Origin: Clostridiisalibacter paucivorans DSM 22131
GTDB lineage: Bacteria; Bacillota; Clostridia; Tissierellales; Clostridiisalibacteraceae
Direction: 5' to 3'
Assembly (NCBI RefSeq): GCF_000620125.1
Contig: NZ_JHVL01000018.1
Span: 1-58,468, forward strand
DNA: 58,468 nt
Of this stretch, positions 35,679-44,317 are shown piece after piece (position 1 is the stretch's first letter; every line of letters begins with the position of its first letter). The translations under genes were made by a program, and so were the position numbers. The notes under the pieces are model-generated. The model was not told where the DNA came from and ran no database searches. It worked only from the letters and a program-made list of their open reading frames with translations.

Positions 35679-36626
35679 ATGGAAAAAATTTATGATTTGA
35701 TAATAATAGGAGGAGGACCCGGTGGTCTTAGTGCTGGAATTTATGCTGGTAGGTCTAGATTAGATACATTATTAATAGAAAAAGAAAGAGCTGGTGGACA
35801 GATAGTAACTACAGAGGATGTAGAAAATTATCCAGGGGCAATGAAGGATGCTACAGGACCAGCTTTGGTAGATAGAATGGTAGAGCAAGCTGAGGGTTTT
35901 GGTGTAAAGCAAGTAATAGATACTGTTATATCAGTAAATTTAGATAATAAGATTAAAATAATCAAAGGACAAAAAGGTGAATATAAATGCAAATCTATAA
36001 TAATATCATCAGGAGCAAAACCACGTCCTATGGGGATATCTGGAGAAAAAGAGTTTGCAGGAAAGGGTATCTCATATTGTGCCACATGTGATGCACCATT
36101 TTTTGAAGGATTTGATGTATATGTAATAGGGGGAGGAGATTCTGCAGTTGAAGAGGCTATATATATATCAAAATTTGCTAGAAAGGTAACTATAGTTCAT
36201 AGAAGAGATAAATTGAGGGCGGCAAAATCTATTCAAGAGAAGGCATTTAAGAATGAAAAAATTGATTTTATGTGGGATACAATAGTAGAGGAAATAAAAG
36301 GTGAAGGTATTGTTGAAGAAATGATACTTAAAAATAAGAAAACAGGGGAGAATGTAGTTGTTAGAGCAAATGAAGAAGATGGGACTTTTGGAATATTTGT
36401 ATTTATAGGATATATTCCCCAAACAGATTTATTTAAAGATGTTATAAATATGGATGATAGAGGGTATATAATAACTGATGAAAATATGCATACAAATATA
36501 GATGGAGTTTTTGCGGTAGGAGATTGTAGAGTTAAATCTTTAAGACAAGTGGTTACTGCATGTGCAGATGGAGCTATAGCTGCAACCCAAGCTGAAAAAT
36601 ATATAGAAGATAATTTTGAGGAATAG
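35679..36626 (+). CDS. trxB: Thioredoxin-disulfide reductase of the glycine reductase system
   Basis: The 315-aa flavoprotein passes electrons from NADPH to thioredoxin. The FAD site (GGGPGGLSAGIYAGRS, residues about 10-25), redox-active CATC (YCATCDAPFF), NAD(P)H loop (GGGDSAVEEAI) with HRRDKLRA, and the C-terminal FAVGDCR are all present. SD is GAGGAGATG-like, and the gene lies 59 bp after grdX. Its position in the grd operon indicates that it feeds TrxA and then selenoprotein A. Confidence 0.95.
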   Translation: MEKIYDLIIIGGGPGGLSAGIYAGRSRLDTLLIEKERAGGQIVTTEDVENYPGAMKDATGPALVDRMVEQAEGFGVKQVIDTVISVNLDNKIKIIKGQKGEYKCKSIIISSGAKPRPMGISGEKEFAGKGISYCATCDAPFFEGFDVYVIGGGDSAVEEAIYISKFARKVTIVHRRDKLRAAKSIQEKAFKNEKIDFMWDTIVEEIKGEGIVEEMILKNKKTGENVVVRANEEDGTFGIFVFIGYIPQTDLFKDVINMDDRGYIITDENMHTNIDGVFAVGDCRVKSLRQVVTACADGAIAATQAEKYIEDNFEE

Positions 36627-36683
36627 TATGATTTAGTAAGTATAGATTACAAAATTTAATAAAATAAAAAGGGAGGTTTTAAA

Positions 36684-37004
36684 ATGATAGAAGTAGATAA
36701 AAAGACTTTTGAGGAAGAAGTGTTAAACGCTGAGGGTTATGTATTGGTAGATTTTTGGGGAAAAAGTTGTGAACCATGTAAGGCATTGATGCCCCATGTT
36801 GAAGAATTGGCACAAAAGTATGACAGCAAATTGAAATTTTGCAAATTAGATACATCAGCTGCTAGAAGATTAGCTATAAAACAAAAGGTATTGGGATTGC
36901 CAACTATAGCTATTTATAATAATGGAGAAAAAATAGATGAATTGACTAAAGATGATGCTACAGCTGAAAATATTGAAAGTATGATCAAAAAGTATGCTCA
37001 ATAA
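36684..37004 (+). CDS. trxA: Thioredoxin with atypical CEPC active site
   Basis: The 106-aa protein has the thioredoxin fold with LVDFWGKSCEPCKALMPH and the cis-proline segment GLPTIAIY. The active site is S-C-E-P-C instead of W-C-G-P-C; non-standard sites are usual in thioredoxins encoded with glycine reductase. It would reduce the selenoprotein A mixed selenide-sulfide after each turnover. SD GGGAGG. It lies between trxB and grdE in the operon. Confidence 0.95.
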   Translation: MIEVDKKTFEEEVLNAEGYVLVDFWGKSCEPCKALMPHVEELAQKYDSKLKFCKLDTSAARRLAIKQKVLGLPTIAIYNNGEKIDELTKDDATAENIESMIKKYAQ

Positions 37005-37046
37005 AATCAATATAAATTTTTAAATAATTAGGGGAGGTGAATTAAT

Positions 37047-38333
37047 ATGGGTCTTGAAATTGGAAATATTTTCATAAAGGATGTCCAGTTTGCAGAAAGT
37101 ACCGAGGTAAAAGAAGGTGTGCTTTATGTAAATAAAAATGAATTGCAGGAACTTATTATGGAAGATGACAATGTTGCAAATGTAGAAATTCATTTGGCAA
37201 GACCAGGGGAAAGTGTAAGAATTACACCTGTTAAAGATGTAATTGAACCTAGGGTAAAGGTCAATGGCCCAGGGGGGATATTTCCTGGCATACTATCAAA
37301 GGTGGATACTGTAGGCAGTGGAAGAACCAATGTTTTAAAGGGAGCAGCTGTTGTAACTACTGGTAAGATAGTAGGATTTCAAGAAGGAATTATAGATATG
37401 GCAGGGACAGGTGCAGACTATACACCTTTTTCTAAATTAAATAATGTTGTATTGGTTTGTCAACCTAAAGAAGGAATAAAGCAGCATGAACATGAAAAAA
37501 TAGTAAGAATGGCAGGGCTGAAAGCATCAAGATATTTAGCACAGTTTGCCAAAGATGTGGATGCTGATGAGGTATTAACCTATGAATCTTTGTCACTTTT
37601 AGATTCAATATCTAAATATCCTGAGCTTCCCAAAGTTGCATATGTATTAATGCTCCAAAGTCAAGGGTTATTACATGACACATATGTATATGGAGTAGAT
37701 GTGAAAAATATAGTGCCAACTATAATATCACCTACTGAGATTATGGATGGTGCAATAATTAGTGGAAATTGTGTATCTGCTTGTGATAAGAACACAACAT
37801 ATCATCATTTAAATAATCCTATAGTCCATGATTTATATAAAAAGCATGGAAAAGAATTGAACTTTGTAGGGGCTATTATAACAAATGAAAATGTATATTT
37901 GGCAGATAAGGAGAGATCATCTAATTGGACAGCTAGATTAGCTGAATATTTAGGAGTAGATGGAGTTATTATATCTCAAGAGGGATTTGGAAATCCAGAT
38001 ACAGATTTAATAATGAATTGCAAAAAAATAGAAGAAAAAGGTATAAAGACAGTTATAGTAACTGATGAGTATGCTGGAAGAGATGGAGGTTCCCAGTCAT
38101 TGGCTGATGCAGATTCAAAGGCCGATGCAGTTGTTACTGGGGGAAATGCCAATGAAACTATAGAACTTCCTCCAATGGAAAAGATAATTGGCCATATAGA
38201 TTATGTAGATAGGATTGCAGGGGGATTTGAGGGAAGTTTAAAAGATAATGGTTCCATAGTAGTTGAGCTTCAAGCTATAACTGGAGCAACTAATGAACTG
38301 GGATTCAATAAATTATCAGCTAAGAGTTATTAG
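37047..38333 (+). CDS. grdE: Glycine reductase component B, alpha/beta proprotein
   Basis: The 428-aa proprotein is cleaved to give two subunits of substrate-specific component B. The cut is known to occur at an Asn-Cys bond that yields a pyruvoyl (carbonyl) group, which binds glycine as a Schiff base. The expected [11 protein letters not shown] is present, with Cys at residue 242 (37770-37772), the family position. The N-terminal part has [21 protein letters not shown] is GGGGAGG. Specificity for glycine rather than sarcosine or betaine is supported by the glycine riboswitch. Confidence 0.96.
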   Translation: MGLEIGNIFIKDVQFAESTEVKEGVLYVNKNELQELIMEDDNVANVEIHLARPGESVRITPVKDVIEPRVKVNGPGGIFPGILSKVDTVGSGRTNVLKGAAVVTTGKIVGFQEGIIDMAGTGADYTPFSKLNNVVLVCQPKEGIKQHEHEKIVRMAGLKASRYLAQFAKDVDADEVLTYESLSLLDSISKYPELPKVAYVLMLQSQGLLHDTYVYGVDVKNIVPTIISPTEIMDGAIISGNCVSACDKNTTYHHLNNPIVHDLYKKHGKELNFVGAIITNENVYLADKERSSNWTARLAEYLGVDGVIISQEGFGNPDTDLIMNCKKIEEKGIKTVIVTDEYAGRDGGSQSLADADSKADAVVTGGNANETIELPPMEKIIGHIDYVDRIAGGFEGSLKDNGSIVVELQAITGATNELGFNKLSAKSY

Positions 38334-38362
38334 AAAATAAAAATAAGAAAGGAAGTGTAATA

Positions 38363-38839
38363 ATGGGATTGTATGATAACAAAAAGGTAATTATCATAGG
38401 CGATAGAGATGGTATACCGGGTCCTGCCATAGAAGAGTGCTTAAAATCTACTGAAGCAGATGTAGTATTTTCTTCTACAGAGTGTTTTGTCTGAACTGCT
38501 GCAGGGGCAATGGATCTTGAAAATCAAAGAAGGGTAAAAGAAATGACAGAGAAGCATGGCGCTGAAAATGTAGTAGTAGTTTTAGGCGCAGCTGAAGCTG
38601 AAGCTGCAGGATTAGCGGCGGAAACAGTTACAGCAGGAGACCCTACTTTTGCAGGTCCATTGGCAGGAGTCCAGTTAGGACTTAGAGTATATCATGCAGT
38701 AGAGCCTCAATTTAAAGATGAGGTAGATTCAGAGGTATATGATGAACAAATAGGTATGATGGAAATGGTGTTGGAAGTAGATGAAATAATAGAAGAAATG
38801 ACTGATATTAGGGATGAGTTTTGCAAATTTAATGATTAG
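38363..38839 (+). CDS. grdA: Glycine reductase selenoprotein A (UGA-encoded selenocysteine)
   Basis: Read from the ATG at 38363 (SD AAAGGAAG), the frame meets TGA at 38492-38494, codon 44, in the motif [15 protein letters not shown], then continues to TAG at 38839, giving 158 residues. Length and selenocysteine position are those of known GrdA proteins. GrdA receives the carboxymethyl group from component B on its selenol and delivers it to component C, then is re-reduced by TrxA. Sequence after the TGA (TGCTGCAGGGGCA) can form a short stem-loop, a possible bacterial SECIS. Confidence 0.97.
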
Positions 38840-38883
38840 TATATGTTAAAGTAGTTCCCTACAATATAGAGGGGAGGGAAATG

Positions 38884-40194
38884 ATGGATAAAATTAGAGT
38901 TGTGCACTATATCAACCAATTTTTTGCAGGTATTGGTGGTGAAGAAAAGGCGGATATAGGGCCAGAAATAAGAGAAGGTTTTGTAGGACCAGGAATGGAA
39001 TTTAATAAGAGGTTAGGAGATAATGGAGATATAGTAGCTACTGTAATATGTGGAGATTCATATTTTAATGAAAATATGGATGAAGCTAAAGAAAAAATAA
39101 TAGAGATGGTAAAAAAATATCAGCCAGACTTTTTTATAGCAGGACCTGCATTTAATGCGGGAAGATATGGTATTGCTTGTGGTGCAATATCAGAAGAGGT
39201 TCAATCTCAGTTGAATATACCTGTAATAACGGGAATGTTTCCTGAAAATCCAGGAGCAGACATGTTTAAAAAGAAGGTATACATTGTAGAAACTAAGAAT
39301 AATGCTGCGGGTATGAGAAAAGCAGTTAAAAACATGGTTAAATTGGGAATGAAAATTGTAAAAAATGAAAAAATATTAACCCCTAAAGAAGAAGGATATA
39401 TTTCTAGAGGTATAAGAAGAAATTATTTTGCCCAAAATAGAGGCTCTCAAAGGGCTGTAGATATGTTGATTAAAAAGATTAATGGGAAACCATATGAAAC
39501 AGAATTCCCTATGCCAGACTTTGATAGGGTAACTCCCAATCATCCAATTAAAGGATTGGAGTCAATTAAAATAGCCCTTGTAACTTCTGGGGGGATTGTT
39601 CCAAAGGGAAATCCAGATAGGATAGAATCTTCTAGTGCCTCTAAATATGGGAAATATGATATATCTCAGTTTGAAGACTTAACAGATAAAACTCATGAAA
39701 CGGCCCATGGAGGCTATGATCCAGTATATGCCAACGAAGATCCAGATAGGGTATTACCTGTAGATGTAATGAGGGATTTAGAAAGAGAAGGGGTAATAGG
39801 AAAATTACACAGATATTTTTATACTACTACTGGAAATGGAACCTCAGTAGCGAATGCGAAAAGGTTTGCAGAAGAGATTTCAAAAGAATTAGTTGCCGAT
39901 GGAATTGAGGCGGTTATATTGACGTCTACCTGAGGCACCTGTACTCGTTGCGGTGCAACGATGGTAAAGGAAATTGAGAGGGCAGGTATACCTGTGGTGC
40001 ATATGTGTACTGTTGTGCCTATTTCCCTTACAGTGGGTGCTAACAGAATAGTGCCTACAATAGCAATTCCTCATCCATTGGGCAATCCTTCTTTAGATGC
40101 TAAAGAAGAAAAGTCATTGAGGAGAAAATTAGTAGAAAATGCTTTAGAGGCTTTACAAACAGAAGTTGATGGTCAGACAGTTTTTGAAGATTGA
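38884..40194 (+). CDS. grdB: Glycine reductase selenoprotein B, gamma subunit (UGA-encoded selenocysteine)
   Basis: Of two adjacent ATGs (38881, 38884), the second has better spacing from GGGAGG and puts selenocysteine at residue 350, as in the family. TGA at 39931-39933 occurs in LTST-U-GTCTRCGATM, and the frame continues to 40194 (436 residues). Landmarks include RVVHYINQFFAGIGGEEKAD, FIAGPAFNAGRYG and FYTTTGNGTSVAN. With the GrdE-derived subunits it forms component B, which activates glycine and passes the carboxymethyl group to GrdA. No frameshift is seen. Confidence 0.96.
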
Positions 40195-40211
40195 TTTTTA
40201 AATATATGATA

Positions 40212-40249
40212 AAATATAAAGGGTGATATTTTTGTCACCCTTTATATTT
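40212..40249 (+). terminator. Stable hairpin between grdB and grdC
   Basis: AAATATAAAGGGTGA (40212-40226) pairs perfectly with TCACCCTTTATATTT (40235-40249). No T run follows, so it is more likely a partial terminator or an mRNA processing or stability element that sets grdCD levels than a full stop. Confidence 0.65.
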
Positions 40250-40295
40250 AACTAATTAACATGGAAAAACAAAAAAATAGTGTGGGGGTGTGTTT

Positions 40296-41834
40296 ATGTC
40301 CTATGCAGTAGTTAAAGGTGCTAGCTATATCTTGGCTCATACTCCAGATTTAGTAGTACACAATGGTACGACGCAAACTTCAGAAAGACTTATAAATCCG
40401 ACTTCAGAATACCTAAAAAAACTACCAGAATTTTTGAGAAGCTTTGATGAAGCTATGAAGTACCCTCCTAATCAAGTCTATATAGGCAATATTACTCCAG
40501 AAGATTTAGCTCAATATGAGATGCCTTGGCATGATAAGGTTGTAGAAAATGCCAAAAGATATGGGAAATTAGGGGAGATCATGCCTCAAGATGAGTTTTA
40601 TGGATTAATTAAAATTTCTGATGTATTTGATCTAGTGTTATTGGAAGAAGATTTTACAGAGGAGATAAAGAAAAAGTTTAGTGATCATCCATTAATGGAT
40701 AATGGATTAATAGAAAGGCTAAAGGAAGGAGAAAAGGAAGAAACTATAAAAAAATATATAAAAGAACAAAATGCAGAACCCCTTTATAGTAATGATGTCT
40801 TAGTAGGTTGTATAAAAAGGGCCCATGACATAGATTTTAATCTAAATGCCCATACGATTATGGAAAATCTATCTGTAAAGGCATCGGGAGTGTTAGCGCT
40901 ATTAAACCTCTTTAATAAAAATAATATAAATCCTATGGATATAGATTATGTAATTGAGTGTTCAGAAGAAGCATGTGGAGACATGAATCAGAGAGGTGGA
41001 GGAAACTTTGCAAAGGCTATAGCGGAAATAGCAGGTTGTAAAAATGCTACAGGTTCCGATATCAGAGGATTCTGTGCAGCTCCTACCCATGCATTGATAG
41101 AAGCAGCAGCGTTAGTTAAAGCAGGTGTCTATGACAATGTAATAGTTGCTGCTGGTGGAGCTACAGCTAAATTAGGCATGAATGGTAAAGATCATGTGAA
41201 AAAATCTATACCTATACTTGAGGATGTATTAGGTGGATTTGCTATATTAATAAGTAAAAATGATGGTGAAAGTCCAATATTGAGAACAGATTTAGTGGGA
41301 AGGCATACTGTGGGAACTGGCTCATCTCCTCAAGCAGTAATTACATCATTGATTACTGCGCCATTAGATAAAGGGGAGTTAAAAATAACAGATGTAGATA
41401 AATACTCTGTTGAGATGCAGAACCCTGATGTAACAAAACCTGCTGGAGCAGGAGATGTGCCCCTTTCTAACTATAAAATGATTGGAGCACTGGGAGTAAA
41501 GAGAAAAGAAATAGAGAGAAAAGAATTGATGAATTTTGTAAAGAAACATGGTCTATGCGGATGGGCTCCAACTCAAGGCCATATACCATCAGGTGTGCCT
41601 TATATTGGTTTTGCTATTGATGATATGAAAAATGGAAATATAAAGAGGGCCATGATAGTAGGTAAGGGCAGTCTATTTTTGGGTAGAATGACCAATCTGT
41701 TTGATGGAGTGTCTATAATAATGGAAAAGAACGATGGTAAAGAAAAAGATGGTATAGAGGTTTCGGAAAATGAAATAAAAAGGATTATAGCTCAGGGGAT
41801 GAGAGATATAGCATCACACCTACTAGAGGAATAG
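40296..41834 (+). CDS. grdC: Glycine reductase component C, beta subunit
   Basis: The ATG at 40296 lies five bases after GGGGGTG; the GTG at 40290 overlaps it. The 512-aa protein has an N-terminal segment (MSYAVVKGASYILAHTPDLV) and a thiolase/ketosynthase III-like C-terminal half (CSEEACGDMNQRGGGNFAK, GCKNATGSDIRGFCAAP, VIVAAGGATAKLGMNGKDH). With GrdD it turns the Se-carboxymethyl group of GrdA into an acetyl thioester and releases acetyl phosphate. It precedes grdD by 11 bp. Confidence 0.96.
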   Translation: MSYAVVKGASYILAHTPDLVVHNGTTQTSERLINPTSEYLKKLPEFLRSFDEAMKYPPNQVYIGNITPEDLAQYEMPWHDKVVENAKRYGKLGEIMPQDEFYGLIKISDVFDLVLLEEDFTEEIKKKFSDHPLMDNGLIERLKEGEKEETIKKYIKEQNAEPLYSNDVLVGCIKRAHDIDFNLNAHTIMENLSVKASGVLALLNLFNKNNINPMDIDYVIECSEEACGDMNQRGGGNFAKAIAEIAGCKNATGSDIRGFCAAPTHALIEAAALVKAGVYDNVIVAAGGATAKLGMNGKDHVKKSIPILEDVLGGFAILISKNDGESPILRTDLVGRHTVGTGSSPQAVITSLITAPLDKGELKITDVDKYSVEMQNPDVTKPAGAGDVPLSNYKMIGALGVKRKEIERKELMNFVKKHGLCGWAPTQGHIPSGVPYIGFAIDDMKNGNIKRAMIVGKGSLFLGRMTNLFDGVSIIMEKNDGKEKDGIEVSENEIKRIIAQGMRDIASHLLEE

Positions 41835-41845
41835 GGGTGAAAAAA

Positions 41846-43024
41846 ATGGATGAAAAAATTATGAAAAAAGTAATTGGAAATGTGTTGAATGAAATAGCAG
41901 ATAATTTGGAATTTGGTAATGCTGGTAAGAATATTAAAATAGGCATAACTACTTTAGAGAGTGAACATGGTATAGACAATATAATAGCTGGGGCTGAAAT
42001 GGCTCAGAAAAAGGATGATAATCTAGAAGTTCTTTTGATAGGTCCACCAAACAATTCTAGTTTAAAAACTATAGAGGCAAAGGATCTAAAAGAGGCCCAT
42101 CAAAATATGGAAAAATTGTTAGATGAAAATATAATCCAAGGTGCAGTAACTATGCACTATAATTTTCCCATTGGAGTTTCTACTGTGGGAAGGGTTGTAA
42201 CGCCTGGAAAGGGAAGAGATATGTTTATAGCTACTACTACTGGGACATCTTCATCTAATAGGGTCGAAGCCATGGTTAAGAATGCCATATATGGTATTAT
42301 AGCAGCAAAAAGTACAGGAATTATTGCCCCCAAAGTAGGTATATTGAATGTAGATGGAGCAAGGCAAGTAGAAAGGATATTAATATCATTAAAAGATAGT
42401 GGCTATAAAATGGAATTGGCAGAGTCTATGAGGTCTGATGGAGGACATATAATGAGAGGCAATGATTTATTATTGGGAACTCCAGATGTTATGGTAACTG
42501 ATAGCCTTACAGGCAATCTTCTTATAAAGATGTTTTCTGCATATACTACTGGAGGGAGTTATGAATCTATAGGATATGGATATGGACCAGGAATAGGAGA
42601 AAATTATAATAGAAATATATTGATTCTATCTAGGGCATCTGGCATACCAGTTGTTGCTAATGCATTAAAATTTGCTGCCGAAGTAGCCAAGGGCAATATA
42701 TCTAAAGTGGCTAAAGAGGAATTTGAAAGTTCCAAGAATGCTGGTATAAATGAATTATTAGTAGAAGCAACTAAGAAAAAAGGTAGAGAAATAGATAATA
42801 CTGATAAAATGCCAGATAAGGAGGTTGTTACAGCTTCTATAGCAGGTATAGATATAATGGAATTGGAAGATGCCGTCAAGGAACTTTTGAATGAAGGAAT
42901 ATATGCTGAAAGCGGTATGGGTTGCACAGGACCTATAATAATGGTCAATGACCAAAAATTGATTAAGGCAACTGAAATATTGAATAACAAAGGATATACA
43001 GCTAAAGACAATGATATTTGTTAA
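41846..43024 (+). CDS. grdD: Glycine reductase component C, alpha subunit
   Basis: The ATG at 41846 follows AGGGGTGA by five bases; the GTG at 41837 overlaps the SD. The 392-aa protein resembles PlsX/phosphotransacylase-type folds (FPIGVSTVGRVVTPGKGRDM; YGYGPGIGENYNRN). It ends with the conserved Cys motif SGMGCTGPIIMVND (Cys near residue 360), which is thought to carry the acetyl thioester. The product is acetyl phosphate, used for ATP synthesis by acetate kinase (not in this window). Last gene of the grd operon. Confidence 0.95.
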   Translation: MDEKIMKKVIGNVLNEIADNLEFGNAGKNIKIGITTLESEHGIDNIIAGAEMAQKKDDNLEVLLIGPPNNSSLKTIEAKDLKEAHQNMEKLLDENIIQGAVTMHYNFPIGVSTVGRVVTPGKGRDMFIATTTGTSSSNRVEAMVKNAIYGIIAAKSTGIIAPKVGILNVDGARQVERILISLKDSGYKMELAESMRSDGGHIMRGNDLLLGTPDVMVTDSLTGNLLIKMFSAYTTGGSYESIGYGYGPGIGENYNRNILILSRASGIPVVANALKFAAEVAKGNISKVAKEEFESSKNAGINELLVEATKKKGREIDNTDKMPDKEVVTASIAGIDIMELEDAVKELLNEGIYAESGMGCTGPIIMVNDQKLIKATEILNNKGYTAKDNDIC

Positions 43025-43140
43025 AATATTTTTAAAATCTTAAACTTTAAAAAAGAAGGATTTTAAGAAAAAATATCGAAATATAGTACTTATTACTGGT
43101 AATTTAGTCCAGAGAATATAATATTTTGAGGAGGGTTTAT

Positions 43141-44235
43141 ATGTTTAAGAAATTTTTAGCTTTAATACTAAGTGTAGTTTTAGTATTAACAATGGCTGTG
43201 GGGTGTTCCGGTGGTGCAACTGATGACAATGATCCTGGAACAGAAAATGGTGAAGAACAAGAACAACCAGATGAAGGTGATGATCAATCAGCTGAGGATC
43301 CATTGAGAGTAGTTATGGTAACAGATATAGGTGGAGTTAATGATTTATCCTTTAACCAATCTGCTTGGGAAGGATTACAAAAGGCTGAAAAAGATTTAGG
43401 AATAGAAGCCGATTATATAGAATCACATCAAGAGGCTGATTATGCGCCAAATCTAGACACTGCATTAGATGGAGATTATGATTTGATCTGGGGTATTGGA
43501 TATAAGTTTGAAAATACTATGAGAGATGCAGCTGAGCAAAATCCAGACCAAAAATATGCCATAGTTGACTTTACATATGGTGATAAAACTCCCGATAATG
43601 TATTGGGGGTTGTGTTTAAAGATCAACAGTCTTCATTCCTAGTGGGATATATAGCAGGTAAAATGACAGAAACTAATAAGGTTGGTTTCGTTGGTGGTAT
43701 GGAAGGTGTAGTTATAAGTAGATTTGATTATGGCTATCAAGCTGGAGTTAAATATGCAAATCCTGATGTTGAAATCATGAGACAATATGCTGAGTCTTTT
43801 GGTGATGCAGCAAAAGCTAAGGCCATTACTACTAAGATGTATCAAGATGGAGCAGATATAGTGTTCCATGCAGCTGGTGGAGCTGGTATAGGTGTAATAG
43901 AGGCTGCTAAGGAGCAAGATAAATATGCCATAGGAGTTGACAGGGATCAAAATGATAAGGCCCCTGATCATGTTATAACTTCTGCAATGAAATTTGTAGG
44001 TAATGGTATATATCATGTAGTAGAAGATTTGAAAGAAGGAAAATATGAAGGTGGAAGTACCATAGTTTATGGTCTTGAGGAAGGTGGAGTAGGTATTGCT
44101 CCAACATCTGACAAACATGTACCTGAAGAGATATTGGCAGAGGTAGAAGAGCTTAAACAAAAGATTATAGATGGCGAGATAGTAGTGCCTGAAAATGAAG
44201 ACCAGTATGAAGAATATATTGAAACATTAAAATAA
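43141..44235 (+). CDS. BMP-family lipoprotein, nucleoside-type ABC transporter binding protein
   Basis: The ATG at 43141 follows GAGGAGGG; upstream in-frame codons overlap it. The 364-aa product has a lipoprotein signal (LALILSVVLVLTMAVGC, lipid Cys about residue 22), a very acidic Asp/Glu/Gly linker (about 25-55), and a periplasmic-binding fold of the PnrA/BMP family (VVMVTDIGGVNDLSFNQSAW, GFVGGMEGVVISRFDYGYQ, IGVDRDQNDKAPDHVITS). Characterised BMP proteins bind purine nucleosides. The matching ATPase and two permeases follow. The 116-bp gap after grdD has no terminator that I can see. Confidence 0.92.
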   Translation: MFKKFLALILSVVLVLTMAVGCSGGATDDNDPGTENGEEQEQPDEGDDQSAEDPLRVVMVTDIGGVNDLSFNQSAWEGLQKAEKDLGIEADYIESHQEADYAPNLDTALDGDYDLIWGIGYKFENTMRDAAEQNPDQKYAIVDFTYGDKTPDNVLGVVFKDQQSSFLVGYIAGKMTETNKVGFVGGMEGVVISRFDYGYQAGVKYANPDVEIMRQYAESFGDAAKAKAITTKMYQDGADIVFHAAGGAGIGVIEAAKEQDKYAIGVDRDQNDKAPDHVITSAMKFVGNGIYHVVEDLKEGKYEGGSTIVYGLEEGGVGIAPTSDKHVPEEILAEVEELKQKIIDGEIVVPENEDQYEEYIETLK

Positions 44236-44260
44236 TAACAAAATATAAATATATTAAGTT

Positions 44261-44287
44261 ACAGCTCAGGCACTTTGTCTGAGCTGT
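44261..44287 (+). terminator. Hairpin between the binding-protein and ATPase genes
   Basis: ACAGCTCAG (44261-44269) pairs with CTGAGCTGT (44279-44287), with only a weak T stretch after it. It probably attenuates or protects the message so that the binding protein exceeds the membrane components, a common arrangement in ABC operons. Confidence 0.7.
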
Positions 44288-44317
44288 TTAACTCTTACTT
44301 GATTGGAGGTTATTTTG

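Noticed and set aside
38510-38839. A shorter gene starting at the ATG 38510
   Set aside because: The frame upstream of the TGA at 38492 encodes the conserved GrdA N-terminus; this ATG is internal to a selenoprotein gene.
39889-40194. grdB read as two separate or broken genes
   Set aside because: The TGA is at the known selenocysteine position with the conserved UGTCTRCGA context, so it is recoding, not a nonsense mutation.
43025-43140. Riboswitch (purine type) before the nucleoside ABC transporter
   Set aside because: The AT-rich 116-bp gap shows no three-way junction or conserved purine aptamer core; only a short CTGG/CCAG pairing is present.
44261-44287. Sigma-54 promoter (AGGCACTTTGTC) before the ATPase gene
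   Set aside because: The -12 GC is missing at the required distance; the sequence is the loop of a simple hairpin.
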